Shown here: positions 42,830 to 54,745 of the stretch, piece by piece | How positions within the stretch are numbered: position 1 is the stretch's first letter | Layout: each line of letters opens with the position of its first letter | Source: Pseudocercospora fijiensis CIRAD86 | Lineage: Eukaryota; Ascomycota; Dothideomycetes; Mycosphaerellales; Mycosphaerellaceae | DNA: 64,000 nt | Assembly: GCF_000340215.1 (NCBI RefSeq) | Contig: NW_006921533.1 | Coordinates: 1,348,192 to 1,412,191 of the forward strand | Reading direction: 5' to 3' | Notes under the pieces: model-generated | Databases searched by the model: none | Seen by the model: the letters and a program-made list of their open reading frames with translations, nothing else | What the model was told of the DNA's origin: nothing | Translations under genes and position numbers: made by a program

Positions 42830-43904
42830 CGTCCTGACTTGCGATTTTCCAATTTCTGAGCAAAGGACTCTCCTGCTTCAAGTCGCCAAGGAGCGAGATC
42901 TGTTAGAACTGTCAGCCTTTGATTGGAGAGAAACGGTCTATTTCCGGCCCATGACCATCTTGTGAATCTCGAGCACAAGTATATCGACGTCTCACTAAGG
43001 TCGGAGTGCAACAAGAGCTGTCTTGAGGAAGCATGAAAGCGCAGCGCAGCCCTGCTGGCTCAAGAGCGATGGCCGGCCCGAAAGTACGCTGAGGCAGCGA
43101 TGAGCAGGAGAACAGGGTCTTTGGAAGAGCATTCACCACCCTACTCAACATTCTGCACGGGGCACGGGGCACGGGGCACATGCACTCTTATGCAAGCAAG
43201 CGACCTTCAACATGGCATGCTCTTTCTGTTTCCTGCTTCTCCGTTTGCCTGCCCACACCACTCCAAGTCCCGGTCCATACTGTCGACTGTCTGAGAATGT
43301 CGCGTAGCGCGATGTGAACGGCACCCGGGGAGCCAGACAAGGAATATTTTCTGCCATTATTCCTTCGTATTCCGTCTCCGCTCGCCCGCATGACATTCTC
43401 GTCTCGGTCCGATAGGTTATCATCAAGCTCTTGGAGTTGCGACGATGCGGTTTTTGACAGCTGCTGGCGTTGCAGACGGTTCGCCTTTTGTACATCAAGG
43501 TCAAATCCCGGCGCGGCAATTGAAAACGCTGAATGCCTCGGAATCCTTCAAACGGACTTGCCGTGCCAAGCGAATGAAGGATCAGTGCAAACCCGGCAAT
43601 CAGAAACGTAAATCGGTCCTTTCCGCTATGTGATGCACCGTGCATGTGGTGGCGATGTGTCCTCGTTGAAGACTCGACCCACTTTATCTCCATCGCTACC
43701 GGCCTTGCAATAGTACCTGTGGAGAGTGTGAAGAGCTTTGGAGTTCCCATGGGCAGTGATGGGCGATCCCGGGCCTTCCTCGTCACGATGGCATTGTGGA
43801 GTCAGATAGTAAGTATCTCGCATAGAAATGTTTAAAAAGTTCTGCCATTGCCATTCCATCTCACCTCTTCATCACCGGGTCTTCTGTGCTTTTCTTCGTC
43901 CAAG
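42830..43904. other. Spacer; promoter of the MFS gene
   Basis: About 1.07 kb. It contains a GGGGCACGGGGCACGGGGCAC triple repeat near 43160 and a TTTAAAA box at 43831-43837, about 70 bp before the MFS start. Long open frames on the reverse strand here lack ATG starts and protein-like content. Confidence 0.4.
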
Positions 43905-45522
43905 ATGAGCACTCACCACGCCACCAGCGAACGGATCTCGAACGACGACGGAGCAGACGCCAAGCAGGCCACGGAATATCTTGACGAGATCGATGGCGTT
44001 CAGAATGCGGATAAACCTAAGCGTGGCTTGGAGGCGCCTGGGTTGGTGCGAAACTTGACGGCTGAAGAGAGGACTAAGCTTGAGAAGAAGCTTGTTCGAA
44101 AAATTGACCTCAGGCTGTTGCCGCCCGTCATCATCATGTATATCATGAATTACCTGGATCGAGTGAGTGGCCTCAACAGCATTATGAATGAATGATTTGG
44201 GCTGATCTGTGCTGCAGAACAATATTGCGACTGCTCGTCTCGCCGGAACTCCGGGGCTGGAAGAAGATCTCAAGATGACCGACTCCCAATACGAGACTTG
44301 TGTTTCGATTCTCTTCGTGGGATACATTCTGATGCAGATCCCGTCCAATCTGTTCCTGAATAAAGTCGGCAAGCCGGCGCTCTACCTGCCTGGAGTGATG
44401 GTCGTATGGGGAATCATCTCGACCGTGACTGCAGCTGCCCACAACTTCGCTGGACTCGTAGTCATCCGATTCTTCCTCGGTTTCGTTGAAGCGGCCTACT
44501 TTCCCGGCTGTTTATTCTTTCTGTCATGTTGGTACACTCGCAAAGAACTGGCCTTTCGATCCGCAGTCCTGTACTCCGGATCCCTCATCTCGGGAGCGTT
44601 TGCTGGACTCATCGCTGCTGGCATTACCGATGGCATGGACAGAAAACTGGGCCTACCCGCTTGGAAGTGGCTGTTTATCATCGAGGGAGCGGTTACCATC
44701 GTGATTGCGATCGTATGTTTCTTCATCCTGCCAAATTTCCCGCGCACCACGACGTGGCTCACGGAAGAAGAGCGTCAGCTTGCGGTCTGGAGGCTCCAAG
44801 AAGATATTGGTGTCGATGACTGGGTCAACAGCGAGGAGCAGAGCTTCTGGCACGGCATGTTCCTTGCATTCAAAGACATCAAGGTCTGGATCCTGATGGT
44901 TATGCTTCTTGGCATCGTCTCGGCCGCAAGTGTGACGAACTTCTTCCCGACTGTCGTCCAGACGCTCGGCTACAGCAACATCATCTCGCTGCTTCTGACA
45001 GCCCCGCCGTACGTGCTTGCAGTCTTCACTGCCTTCGCGAACGCCATCCATGCCGATAAGACTGGCGAGCGCTTCCTTCACATCACCATACCACTGCTCG
45101 TCGGAATGGTCTCCTTCATCTTGGCCGCAGCCACGACATCAACCGCACCTCGCTACCTTGCCATGATGCTGATGGTTCCTGGAATCTATACTGGCTATGT
45201 CATTGTCCTTGCTTGGATCTCGAACACGATCCCTCGCCCACCTGCAAAGCGTGCTGCGGCGCTCGCAGCCATCAACGCGGTTTCGAATGCCTCGTCCATC
45301 TATGCATCATACATGTACAGCGGCGGACCACGATTCATTGTCGCTTTCTCTGTCAACTGCGGCACCCTGTTCCTGGCTATTCTTATGGCCGCTTTACTCC
45401 GAGTGACGCTGGTGCGTCTGAACAAGAAGCTTGACCGCGGCGAGGAAGTGGAAGGTGCCATCTCTGGTGCAAGTGTCGGCGAGGGTGCTGCCATGAGAAA
45501 GGGTTTCCGCTTTTTGGTATAG
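43905..45522 (+). CDS. MFS transporter, allantoate-permease (Dal5/ACS) type
   Basis: Two exons, 43905-44162 and 44218-45522, encode 520 residues. The intron falls exactly after MNYLDR, the usual place in this family, and the sequence resumes NNIATARLAG. About twelve membrane spans are visible, with the signature MTDSQYETCVSILFVGYILM, then PSNLFLNKVGKPALYLPGV, FFLGFVEAAYFPGCLFFLS and ELAFRSAVLYSGSLISGAFAG. This is the anion:cation symporter family, which includes Dal5 (allantoate/ureidosuccinate), nicotinate (Tna1) and other organic-anion permeases at the plasma membrane. The substrate cannot be fixed from sequence. The C-terminal tail is short and basic-acidic (LDRGEEVEGAISG). Confidence 0.92.
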
Positions 45523-45630
45523 AGCAACAAGTGTGCGCAACCATAGATATACGGTGGGTAGAGCACGAGCCACAAAATTGGCGACCATAAATTTTGGCGC
45601 AACAGGTCGATTGTCCATTGCATTCAGGCT

Positions 45631-47475
45631 CTATCTTCCGCGTCTTGACAACGGCTGAACATTCGCCGGATCTTCAATCGCTAATCCAAAATCCTTGGGC
45701 TCCGCCGTATCGTCATCGGCTGCCTTGTATGATGTCTGCGATAGATAAACTACTTGGCCATATCGCACAGGCTTCATGCCCGCGCCTTTGACGAGCTCCT
45801 TCACTTCTGCATTAGCGGGCTCTTGAGCCAGAAGCGGGGCATTGAATGCCTTCGCCGTCTCGATCGGACTCAGCGTCACGCTTCTACCAAGCAGCCAGAA
45901 GCCATTGAAGGTAGCAAGCACAACTCCAATAGCCACAAGCGTCACCCCTACGGCGCTGCCTAAGAAGGCGTAATGTGTCTTGTACACTGTCACAGTCCGT
46001 GTCTCTGTGGCCGATGTGACGTTTTGCATCGTGGTGGCGTTGGCCTGGGCGAAAGCCGTACGAAACATGAGGTTGCGAGCCTGCTGCAAGAGATAATCGG
46101 TAGGATCTGAGAATTTGGTATAGCACAATCCCATCGTGTAGTCGGTCACGTCGTCCATATTGGCGAATTGCGCCGCTGTGCTGCCGCCCGAAGTGACTTC
46201 GTATCCAGCGGCGCCTGCAAATCTCACTCGAGTTGCGGAATTCAACTTTGACGAGAGAGCATATGCATACCCGCCCAAAGGAGAAGGTAGGCCATACATG
46301 TTCTCAAGATCGTAGTCGACGAGCGAAACAACATGATCGCCAGCGAGTGTGGAGCCCGTCGCAAGAGATATGGTTGATTTGTTACCATCAATCTCTATGG
46401 GATACTGCACAGTCGCTGCGCCGATCGTACAGTTCTTGACTTGAAGCTGGCCTTTCGAGCAAGCTTTCCCAGGCTTATATTGCATGTCGAGCGTGATGTT
46501 CGAGGGAGTCAAGGCAGACCAGCCGAAAATGACTTGGAAAATATCCGTTCCGGTGAAGGAAGCGTTATTAATGGACCCGTTTTCATTCGTTCCTGAGAGA
46601 TCGAAATCTGCAGTGCTGGAGTTGCAGCTGATGGCGAGACCGGCGCCAGTCATGAGACCTGAGCACTTTCCGTCACCTGCACAGCCAGTTTCATTTACGA
46701 CTATGGACTGTCCTGTGCTCCAAGCCTAACATGAGAATTATTAGTCAAAGCTCGCATTATCAGGGATATATATTACTTCTCACCTGCACGACAGGAGCGA
46801 ACTTAGTGTCCAACATTGTGACAGTGTACGCTCTACCAGATGTGTATCCGGTAGGATCTTGAAGCGTCTTGACGACGGGTATTTTGAGCTGTACATCATG
46901 TGCGTCGGAGTGGTAGTAACGGGTGTCTGTGGTCGTTGTTGAGGCCCTTTGCAACAATGGTCCATTGATTGGCGTGAGAGCCACAAAGATTGCAGCGAAC
47001 GAAATGTAGCTGAAGTGTCGTCCCGCGAACGCCGCTGCCACTGCGCTCGTGCCATGGTCCCAGTAACGATGAAGGTCGCCGAGCTGCGTTCCTTCAGTCA
47101 AGGCCTTGCGCCACCAGTGAATCTGGAGTACGTTGTGAGCAACGGGGCTGTCATGCGAAGCCCACCATCCATACTTACTGTGAGTCCTTGAGTGAAAGCA
47201 GCACTCAGCAGTATGTTGCTTAATGTGTATGCCACGGAAAGGTACACGCTAGGAGCATATTTCCAGCTCGAAATATGTGCACCATTCGAGGCTACAAGGA
47301 TCGTGATCTCCACAACACAGCAGCAGAGCACGGCGAACAGGCAACTGATACCAGCCCATGGTATCCGCCGAAAGAATCCAGGCTGCCAAGGGTTCATGTT
47401 GGAAGGATGGTCGGGATCATTATTGAGGGGCTTGTATGCGCTTTGAGCAGAGCTCGAAGGAAGAACAGAGGCCAT
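45631..47475 (-). CDS. Fungal multi-span membrane protein with large extracytoplasmic domain
   Basis: Three exons, 47475-47179, 47122-46784 and 46725-45631, give 576 residues. The joins read GLTIHWWRKALTEG and APVVQAWSTGQS. Hydrophobic spans lie at about 38-60, 72-96 and 125-145 and at 465-490 (FLGSAVGVTLVAIGVVLATF). Between the third and fourth lies a domain of about 310 residues rich in NxS/T glycosylation sites with paired cysteines (NETGCAGDGKCSG, SCNSS, KACSKGQLQVKNC). The motif TEGTQLGDLHRYWDHG and PINGPLLQRAS recur in a large family of uncharacterised ascomycete membrane proteins. No function is known. It is convergent with the MFS gene, with about 108 bp between stops. Confidence 0.8.
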
Positions 47476-48646
47476 TCTGCTGGCGCATATCTCCTCTTAA
47501 GGCGGTGTTCGTGATGAGTTCAGAAATAATATCTCCTGCGAAGCAGATTCTTCTACATACGTGGTCCGAAGACATCCTAGCTTGCCGCCGCCGGATAGAA
47601 TACGAGGAGCCATTTTGTCGATGGACTTGCTACGGTAATCTCGACCGCAATGCAACCTGAAGTTGTGCCGGTGGCCAAATCTTGGAAATATGGAACTGGT
47701 ACGATGGTACAATGCCATACAGTTTGACGCTTGCATCTTGGCGAGGCGAGATAAAGGTGGTTGTGAGGCTGTGAATGTCTTGTTGCTATTTTTATTACAG
47801 TAGTCCGCTCAGCCCCTGCTCATGGTCTTCACGCTAAGGTCTATAAATACTCTCTTTGCTTCTGAGCTAGATAGGACAATGTAGTATAACTACTGTAGAT
47901 AGTAAAATACAGCACAACTACTACAGATCTTATTATAGCCTATATAGACGCTTAATCGTCGAGATACGAATCTTACAATCCTGCTTCTTCTAAAGTTCGG
48001 ATTGCGACAAAAGTCTTAGTATTTCGAGAAATATATCGTATATCGAACCTATACTAAAAAGATATCTATAGAACGTCCTAAAAATCCGCTAAAAGTACAG
48101 AAATTATCCTTTATATCCTATATAACCTATCTATCTTCGAAGATAGTATCCTAGGAGCGTATCGTTACGCTGTCGAGATATTTGTCGTAGAGCTCGAGAA
48201 ACATAGGAGGTCTTGGCATTCTCACGTAACCCGTTACCCGAGAAACCCAGAAGAATAGTTTGGCGGTATTTCGGTCGCCTCTTCGTCAATATTACTGCTC
48301 GTCTCCCTTTTGCATGACCTCTGGTCTTGCCAGGCTATCACCCTTCGATCTTGCTCTTGAAGACTTCCAAGTTGTTTCCAGCCCGATCACAATGGAAGGC
48401 AATACAATGACGCTTGACGAATGTGTTGATGAAAACGGTTGTTCTCACTGTACATCTTCCTTCGCCCTTCGCTCATGTCTCTTTCCATGCAGGTGTACGG
48501 CAGCGGCTTACATAGCAGATGACATTTGATGTGCCACTCACGCGTGCTGATCCTTCAGCTTACTGCATCGACTTCAGCCCGCCTTCAGAACCCTACTCAC
48601 TGTCGACGTGAGATGAAAGACAGTCTCTTCGGACGTACATTTCATC
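47476..48646. other. Spacer with an AT-rich, RIP-like relict
   Basis: About 1.17 kb. From about 47,860 to 48,235 the sequence becomes rich in TA words and poor in CA/TG, like the piggyBac relict, with no readable protein. The rest is ordinary promoter-like sequence before the second P450. Confidence 0.5.
47860..48235. mobile_element. Unidentified RIP-like AT-rich relict
   Basis: About 375 bp with the same compositional skew as the piggyBac relict (TATA, CTATAT and ATAGA words). No coding trace or terminal repeat is seen, so its origin is unknown. It is called mobile only by compositional analogy. Confidence 0.4.
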
Positions 48647-50534
48647 ATGTTTACATTGCCAATACTGGTGCTTCCACTGCTCTCATGCGTAGCATGGATC
48701 GTCTACACTGGATACGTGCATCCCCTCTCGAAAGTCCCTGGGCCATGGCTCGCAGCCCTTAGCAGGTTCTGGTACATCTACCACATGCGAAAGGGCCACT
48801 TCGATCAAGTCAATAGACAACTTCATGCCCAATATGGTAGGATTGTTTGATCGTTTTAGCTGTGTCTGGATGACCTGTTGATAGAGCAGCAGGACCTGTT
48901 GTGCGAATTGCACCGAACGAGGTCAGCATTGACTCTCCAGAAGCTGCACATATAATATACAATAATCGACCCGGCCAGCGATTCACCAAGGTACGAATAG
49001 TCTGCTGGGTACATCGTAAACGCATGGTCTGACAGATCCAGGCCGACTTCTACACAGCTGGGCGGCCAAATATTGCTAGTAAGAGCACTGATGAGTGTCG
49101 TGACTCTAGTCAAGCAAAGCACTGATCGGCTTAGGTAAACATGAGAACCTGTTCATGGATCTTGACGAGGACCATCACGCCTCGCGACGCAGAATCGTCG
49201 CCAATTTATACAGCATGAGCAGCATTCTGGAATCTGAGTCTTACATCGACGATTGCACCAACCTTCTGGAGGACCGTCTGACTGGCTTCTACAAAAGAGG
49301 CGAAGTGGTTGACATTAGCCGTTGGTTCCAAATGTCTGCATGATCTTCACCCATTAAGTCGCCTGTCTAAACCCCTCGCAGGTATGCTTTCGATGCACTC
49401 GGAGAGCTTGTGTATGGCGAAGCTTTCGGATTCCTGGAGAGCTCCAGCGATGTGGGAGGCTGGATGGCGCTGATCGAAAGCTTGTCTCCCTTTAGACAGA
49501 CTCTGTTGCTATTGCCCGCGTATCTTCGCAAACCATATATGATGAGCGGGCTGTTGTACAAATCTGTCAAACTGGCCATCACCGATAACGCGAAGCGCGT
49601 TAACTACGCCAGAGATCTTGTGCACAAACGCATGTCTGAGCTGAAAGACAATGGTGGCGCGGCAGAGTCCCAAGGCCGACGTGATCTGCTTTCCAAAATG
49701 TTCGAGCTCTCGGCCACGAAGGGTGACAAGGTTGATTTTCATCTTCCGGAGATTGAGATGGAAAGCTGGGTGAATATGTACCTCCACCAGAGCCCAGTTA
49801 CTTGAATGACCGAGTGCTGATAGGAGAACACAGTCAAGCTGGTGTCGACACTACAGCCATAGCCCTGCAAGCTATCCTCTATTACATATTGAAGGATTCA
49901 AGAGTGCATCGGAAATTGCTGAGCGAACTCGATGCAGCACACCAGGACCAGCGCATTACCATTCCACTTAAGTACAGTGATGCCCTCAAGCTACCGTACC
50001 TGGCGGCTTGCATCAAAGAGGCCATGCGTCTGCACCCCAGCGTTGGCTTGCAACTGCCTCGACATCCTCCACCAGAAGGATGCCACATCTCTGGGTACTA
50101 TTTTCCCCACTCCGCGAGAGTCGGTGTCAATGCTGCAGTGCTGCACTACAACCAAGACGTGTTCGGCGAGGACGCTGCGAGCTTTCGGCCGGAAAGATGG
50201 TCCGCGGACAATGCCGCGGAGATGGACGTGAGTGACTTGGTCAATCAGCGTCACGGTCCCAGCTAACAGCTACAAAGCGCCATCTCTTGACATTTGGGGC
50301 CGGCACGCGGACATGCACAGGTAGGCGAGCTACTACGGGGTCACTCGTTTGAGGTCACTGATGCTTGCAGGCAAGCATATCTCACTCGCAGAAACCTTCA
50401 AGATGATTCCTCATGTCCTGCTTAAGTTTGACATGAAGCTGGCGGAGCCTGGAATGGAATTGACGAAGCAGGACTGGTGGTTCCATAAGATCAAGGACTT
50501 TCGTGTCTCCATCCAGCGCGAGCTTCGTCCATAG
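48647..50534 (+). CDS. Cytochrome P450 monooxygenase (second, eight exons)
   Basis: Exons 48647-48836, 48893-48990, 49042-49078, 49135-49333, 49382-49777, 49834-50227, 50278-50320 and 50371-50534 join in phase to 506 residues, a normal P450 length, so this is not a broken gene despite stops in each intron. The N-terminal anchor MFTLPILVLPLLSCVAWIVY is followed by HPLSKVPGPWLAALSR and GPVVRIAPNEVSI, the start seen in pisatin-demethylase/benzoate-hydroxylase-like fungal P450s. Next come AGVDTTAIALQ (I-helix), KEAMRLHPSV (K-helix ExxR), FRPERWS, and the haem loop FGAGTRTCTG with Cys451. The exon 4 donor (GTCTGC) is weak but needed. The substrate is unknown. Seven introns contrast with two in the first P450, so the two are unrelated subfamilies. 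Confidence 0.88.
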
Positions 50535-51664
50535 TCTTGTAAGACTACCTTGGCTCAGCAGAGGTCAGGACTGTGGTCGTCTGCTAGGAAGGGCTGTCCA
50601 CGCTCCCATCCTCAAGCGGAGGATTCTGCCGTCAGGGTCATTTGATCCTGCGTCATTGCAAGACATACACCGAAGGCGCCAGGCGCATACCACAATGACT
50701 CCTCACAGCTTGACGCAGTTGAGTATTGGCCTGACGAAGTATGGCTGCCTCTCGTGACCCGTCCTACTTCTCGTGCAATCTGTCTCTTGCCGGACCGCGG
50801 TGCGAAGCGAATGTGTTCTTGCTGGGATTGCATATCTCGATCCCCCTTGCGCACGAAAAATGCTTTCCACTACAGTACGCACAGGTCCGCAGGGCGCTGG
50901 GCCTCGTCTCCAGGCTTCGGATTCTGGCTGAGCTCTTGTGCTACACGCCTGGAGCTCCGGTGTGTCTTCGACTCATATCGTGGTAGGCAGGGAAGGCAGC
51001 GCTTCATCGTAGGCTGAGAAATCGTAGGCTGAGTGACGACGATTCTGTATCAGGATGCGGCTGAGATGTGTTGCTGCCGCTAGAACTAGAGCGAACCGAT
51101 TGGCGCTGCCAAGACACGTGGAGACACCCTTCGCCGGGCCAAGGGCCGCAACCTTCGATCCTTTCCCGCACAAACAACATCCTCGCAGCCCTCTTCCCAT
51201 ATCATACAACCCTCATCTGCGGTGACCCGTCAGCCACTCGTTTTGTGCTCGCGCCCGGTCTGAGGACGTACTGTATCTTCACTCTCCTTACCGCCACCCT
51301 GCTGAGCCCTGAGGTGCTTCGCCAGCTGTCTCGTAGCCCATACGCCAACATGCATTCACCTTCTGACCCCATGGAATCCACCACGGGCTAAGCCACCTCT
51401 ACATTCTACATGATCAGCCCAGCTAAGCTATTTGGAGAATACAAAGATTGAGTAGTCGAAGGCCGCCGCTTGGGGCTGCATATCAATGGCCTGCTTAAGA
51501 GAGTGAGCACCCAACTCTTTCACTCACATCCTCTACACCACACATCTCCTGCCTGACAAATTTTTTGGCAATCTTTCCTTCCATCCCAGACTCCAGGCCT
51601 GGTCGAATTGCATTTCTTTGTGCAACGTGCGTGCTTCACAAGGGCAGCCTGACCCGACGCAGCC
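50535..51664. other. Spacer, no gene supported
   Basis: 1.13 kb between the second P450 and the DUF2235 gene. Open frames in several phases lack protein-like features. A small direct repeat CGTAGGCTGAG occurs twice at about 51008-51035. Confidence 0.4.
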
Positions 51665-53530
51665 ATGGCCAGCATGAATGGCCACAGCATGAACGGACAC
51701 ATCTCAAACGGACATGTGTCCGAAGAACATTCTAGACATTCAGTATCCGACCAAGTCGAGAGGACCCAAGTAAGGCTACCGAAGAAGCTCATCGTATGCT
51801 GCGATGGCACATGGATGGACAGAGACAATGGCTACCAGAAGCCATCCTTCCTGCAGAAGCTCCGTGGCAAATCTGGAAAACTTCAAAATCCCTCAAATGT
51901 CACGAGAATAGCCAGGGCAATGATGTCCGAGGACGAAGCCAAGCACCCTCAGGTGATATACTACCAATCAGGAATCGGAACTGGGATTGGGATATACGAT
52001 AAACTGTTTGGTGGAGGAACAGGGCTTGGATTGTCTGAGAATGTTCGCGAGGCTTACGCATTCCTGGGGACCAATTATTCTCCCCACGATGCAGACAATC
52101 TTAGCAAGCCGGATTCCATCTTTCTGCTGGGATTTTCTCGCGGCGCATTCACAGCAAGGACATTGGGAGGCTTCATTGCCGCGGTAGGCATTCTGACGAA
52201 AGCGGCAATGCCATGGTTCTACGATGCGTTTCAAGACTGGGAACACGCAGGCGAGAAGGACTATCAGCCAAACTTCTTCGAGGCGATAAGCGCCGCCAAT
52301 CCAGACTGGAAACTAGACCCTGCTGTAGGAGCTCCGGATCCTTCCATTGCCTGGTCAAAGAAGCCAGAAGACATCGATACATATATGCAAAAGTACAAGG
52401 ACCATTTACTTCGACACGGCCTGACGCAAGATGCAAACATCAAGTGCATAGGAGTTTGGGATACCGTTGGAGCGCTGGGAATCCCCATTAGCCCTCTCCT
52501 CCAGCGAACACTCGGCATGTCAGCCTTCATCAAGGAATATCGATGGTATGACACCAGGCTAAGCAATTGTGTTGAGAATGCTTTCCATGCTCTCGCACTC
52601 GATGAACGCAGATTCCCGTTCTCGCCCGCTGTCTGGGAAAAGGACGATGCTTGCAAGACCAATCTGAAACAAGCTTGGTTTCCCGGTGCTCACTCCAACT
52701 GTGGAGGCTCATACGAAGATTACGGCATGGCCAATATCACACTAGCGTGGATGATGGACCAGGTCTCCGGCAACTCGCACGACTTTTCCAGGAAGACATT
52801 CGATCCCCTTGACTGGATAAGATTTGATGACGACTATCTGGACACGTGCTTCAAACACAACCAGCAGTACTATAGCGCATTAGCCAAGAAGAACCCCTCA
52901 GAAAGCGAAGCGTATCAAGGGTGGTCTATGGGCAAGGTTTACGATTCGAACACCTTTCCACAGTCTCTGACAGGAGCCAAACTGCGAACGCCAGGCAGAT
53001 ATCAAAAGGCAGACTATGAGAGCGGCAAATACACTGGCAAGCCCCTCGAGAATACTTGCGAGTACATCCACGCTTCGGTAAGAGCACGAATGGACTTGGC
53101 AGGTCGATGTGTAGAGCCAGAAGAATGGTACCAGAAAGTCCTCCGATGGATTTGGCGAGTGGTGACGTTCCAGAAAGACATCAAACCGTATCGACCGCAA
53201 CGAAAGAAGGTTTTGGGCGGCTTGGTTGATCTCGGCGGACCGCTCTATGGATGGAGATTGATTGACGGACACGAATCGCACAGCGAGCCAAATATGCAAA
53301 TCGACATGAGTCCCGGTGGCATCAAGCAGGTGCACTGGGAATACCAATCTCCAGGCATGACTTCTGCTTCAAAGATGGCGGAAGACATCATCGCCGAAAA
53401 GGGTTACGAGCAAAGACTTCTGGATCATGACCAGGATAGTGCAAAAGCTAATAAGATCTTGTTTTCGAATAACAAATGGTCTTGGTTTAAGAAGCCGAAA
53501 AAAGAGTATCATTGGAGCAAGACGTTCTAG
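51665..53530 (+). CDS. DUF2235 alpha/beta-hydrolase-like protein
   Basis: A single exon encodes 621 residues from ATG 51665 (CAGCCATGGCC context). After an Asn/Gly/His-rich start (MNGHSMNGHISNGHVSEEHS), the DUF2235 domain begins KLIVCCDGTWMDRDNG, continues with NVTRIAR and IYYQSGIGTG, and has the nucleophile elbow GFSRG with Ser158 in FLLGFSRGAFTARTLGG. Then come GVWDTVGALGIP, HALALDERR and WFPGAHSNCGG, all standard for the family. DUF2235 is related to bacterial type VI phospholipase effectors (Tle1), but the fungal members have no assigned substrate. No signal peptide or membrane span is seen, so a cytosolic lipase/esterase-like enzyme is plausible. The basic C-terminus ends PKKEYHWSKTF. 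Confidence 0.9.
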   Translation: MASMNGHSMNGHISNGHVSEEHSRHSVSDQVERTQVRLPKKLIVCCDGTWMDRDNGYQKPSFLQKLRGKSGKLQNPSNVTRIARAMMSEDEAKHPQVIYYQSGIGTGIGIYDKLFGGGTGLGLSENVREAYAFLGTNYSPHDADNLSKPDSIFLLGFSRGAFTARTLGGFIAAVGILTKAAMPWFYDAFQDWEHAGEKDYQPNFFEAISAANPDWKLDPAVGAPDPSIAWSKKPEDIDTYMQKYKDHLLRHGLTQDANIKCIGVWDTVGALGIPISPLLQRTLGMSAFIKEYRWYDTRLSNCVENAFHALALDERRFPFSPAVWEKDDACKTNLKQAWFPGAHSNCGGSYEDYGMANITLAWMMDQVSGNSHDFSRKTFDPLDWIRFDDDYLDTCFKHNQQYYSALAKKNPSESEAYQGWSMGKVYDSNTFPQSLTGAKLRTPGRYQKADYESGKYTGKPLENTCEYIHASVRARMDLAGRCVEPEEWYQKVLRWIWRVVTFQKDIKPYRPQRKKVLGGLVDLGGPLYGWRLIDGHESHSEPNMQIDMSPGGIKQVHWEYQSPGMTSASKMAEDIIAEKGYEQRLLDHDQDSAKANKILFSNNKWSWFKKPKKEYHWSKTF

Positions 53531-54745
53531 ACTTAATGCTGGCCGGGGCAAGTGCAAGGGTACAGTACTATATGAGCGTTTCACAGGACATTGTTAGCGT
53601 ATTTTTTTTTAGTGAGACCGTCAGCGTTGGAGCGTTGGGATGACATCAGCATTTGAGCGTTGGAATTACAAGCTCCTGCATTCGTACCGCAAGTTTTGAC
53701 ATTTATAGATACCGTATTCGTTTTCTTGCCAGGTGAATCGTCTCACCACACAGACCAACACCTCCTCAAGGACTCGGTGTCCGCTGTTCCCGGAAGCGAC
53801 AGAAGACATCTTGAAGATCGAGAGAGACACCAAACGTGGACTCCAAGCTATGTTAAGTTACATTGCCTGCCGGGATACAGTGTCGCAATGTCGTAAACGA
53901 TGCTTCTTTCGGGACTCTATCCCGACTGTCAGGGACTTCTTACAAGCTTCTAATCGAGGCTGAGTCTCGCCTGAAGAATCCGACCGTAATACGCTATAGT
54001 TCTATAGCCTAGAGTTGTTGGCATTATTGTCAAACATCCTTACTACCCGCAGAAACCCTATTGTACAGTCCTAGAGCTTTATTTTAACGTTGATGGCTCT
54101 CTCAAAGCGTCGTCTAGGCAGGATTGTGAGCTCTTAAGATGGTGGTTGATTGGGCGCCGTGCCAACGACTGAACACAAGTCTTGCCTACTTGGTTTTGAT
54201 ACCGTCAGATTTCCCGCGGGAGTTTTGTCAAATTGTCCGCCTCCCGAATTGCTAGAAGTACTACTAGGTATGTGTATCATTTTCGGTGACGTGATGTATG
54301 TATGTAGTAGGGAGTCTGGAAGGGATCGGAAATTTTGCGCAAGGACAGCAAGCTAGGGACAACTCGGTCTGTGCTGCCTATTTGAGGTCACCTGCGGTTA
54401 CCTGCCACGGCTTCTTCGTATAATGTGAGCAAGCGTGACAGGTTTAACAACTGCTAGTAAGGTTATTATCGGAGATTTGCTTTTCTTATTATTATTAGGA
54501 GCCCAGGGGGTAGTATCCTCGGGGCACCCAGGAAACTTTGAGGCAAAGCGTGGAAGGGGTGACCCCAGCAGTGGCATGGAACGATCTGGAGCATAATTAG
54601 CAAAGGCTTCAAGGGTCAGATATTATTTAAATGGGTTGAAAGTCGCTCCATTGCCTTCTCTTCATACCAACAACTTCGCAACAACAATCTTATCTGCAGT
54701 CCTCAAGACAAACACAAATCCTCAACAAAGAACAAAACAAGGAAA
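53531..54745. other. Spacer upstream of the effector candidate
   Basis: 1.2 kb. A short open stretch at about 53,740-53,963 (RTRCPLFPEATEDILKIERD, TVSQCRKRCFF) looks coding-like but has no ATG and may be a relict exon. From about 53,980 to 54,100 there is patchy TA-rich sequence. The final 130 bp form the effector gene's promoter. Confidence 0.4.
54624..54632 (+). promoter_or_regulatory. TATA-like box of the effector candidate gene
   Basis: TATTTAAAT lies 114 bp before the start codon and is followed by C/A-rich leader sequence (ACCAACAACTTCGCAAC), a usual fungal core promoter arrangement. Confidence 0.5.

Noticed and set aside
43145..43786. 213-codon reverse-strand frame before the MFS gene
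   Set aside because: No ATG start, low-quality composition, and it ends within a GGGGCAC micro-repeat. Better explained as promoter sequence.
37287..54745. Secondary-metabolite gene cluster spanning the two P450s, MFS and GST-like genes
   Set aside because: No polyketide synthase, peptide synthetase, terpene synthase or pathway regulator is present, and the genes are interspersed with unrelated ones such as the SRA and DUF2235 genes.
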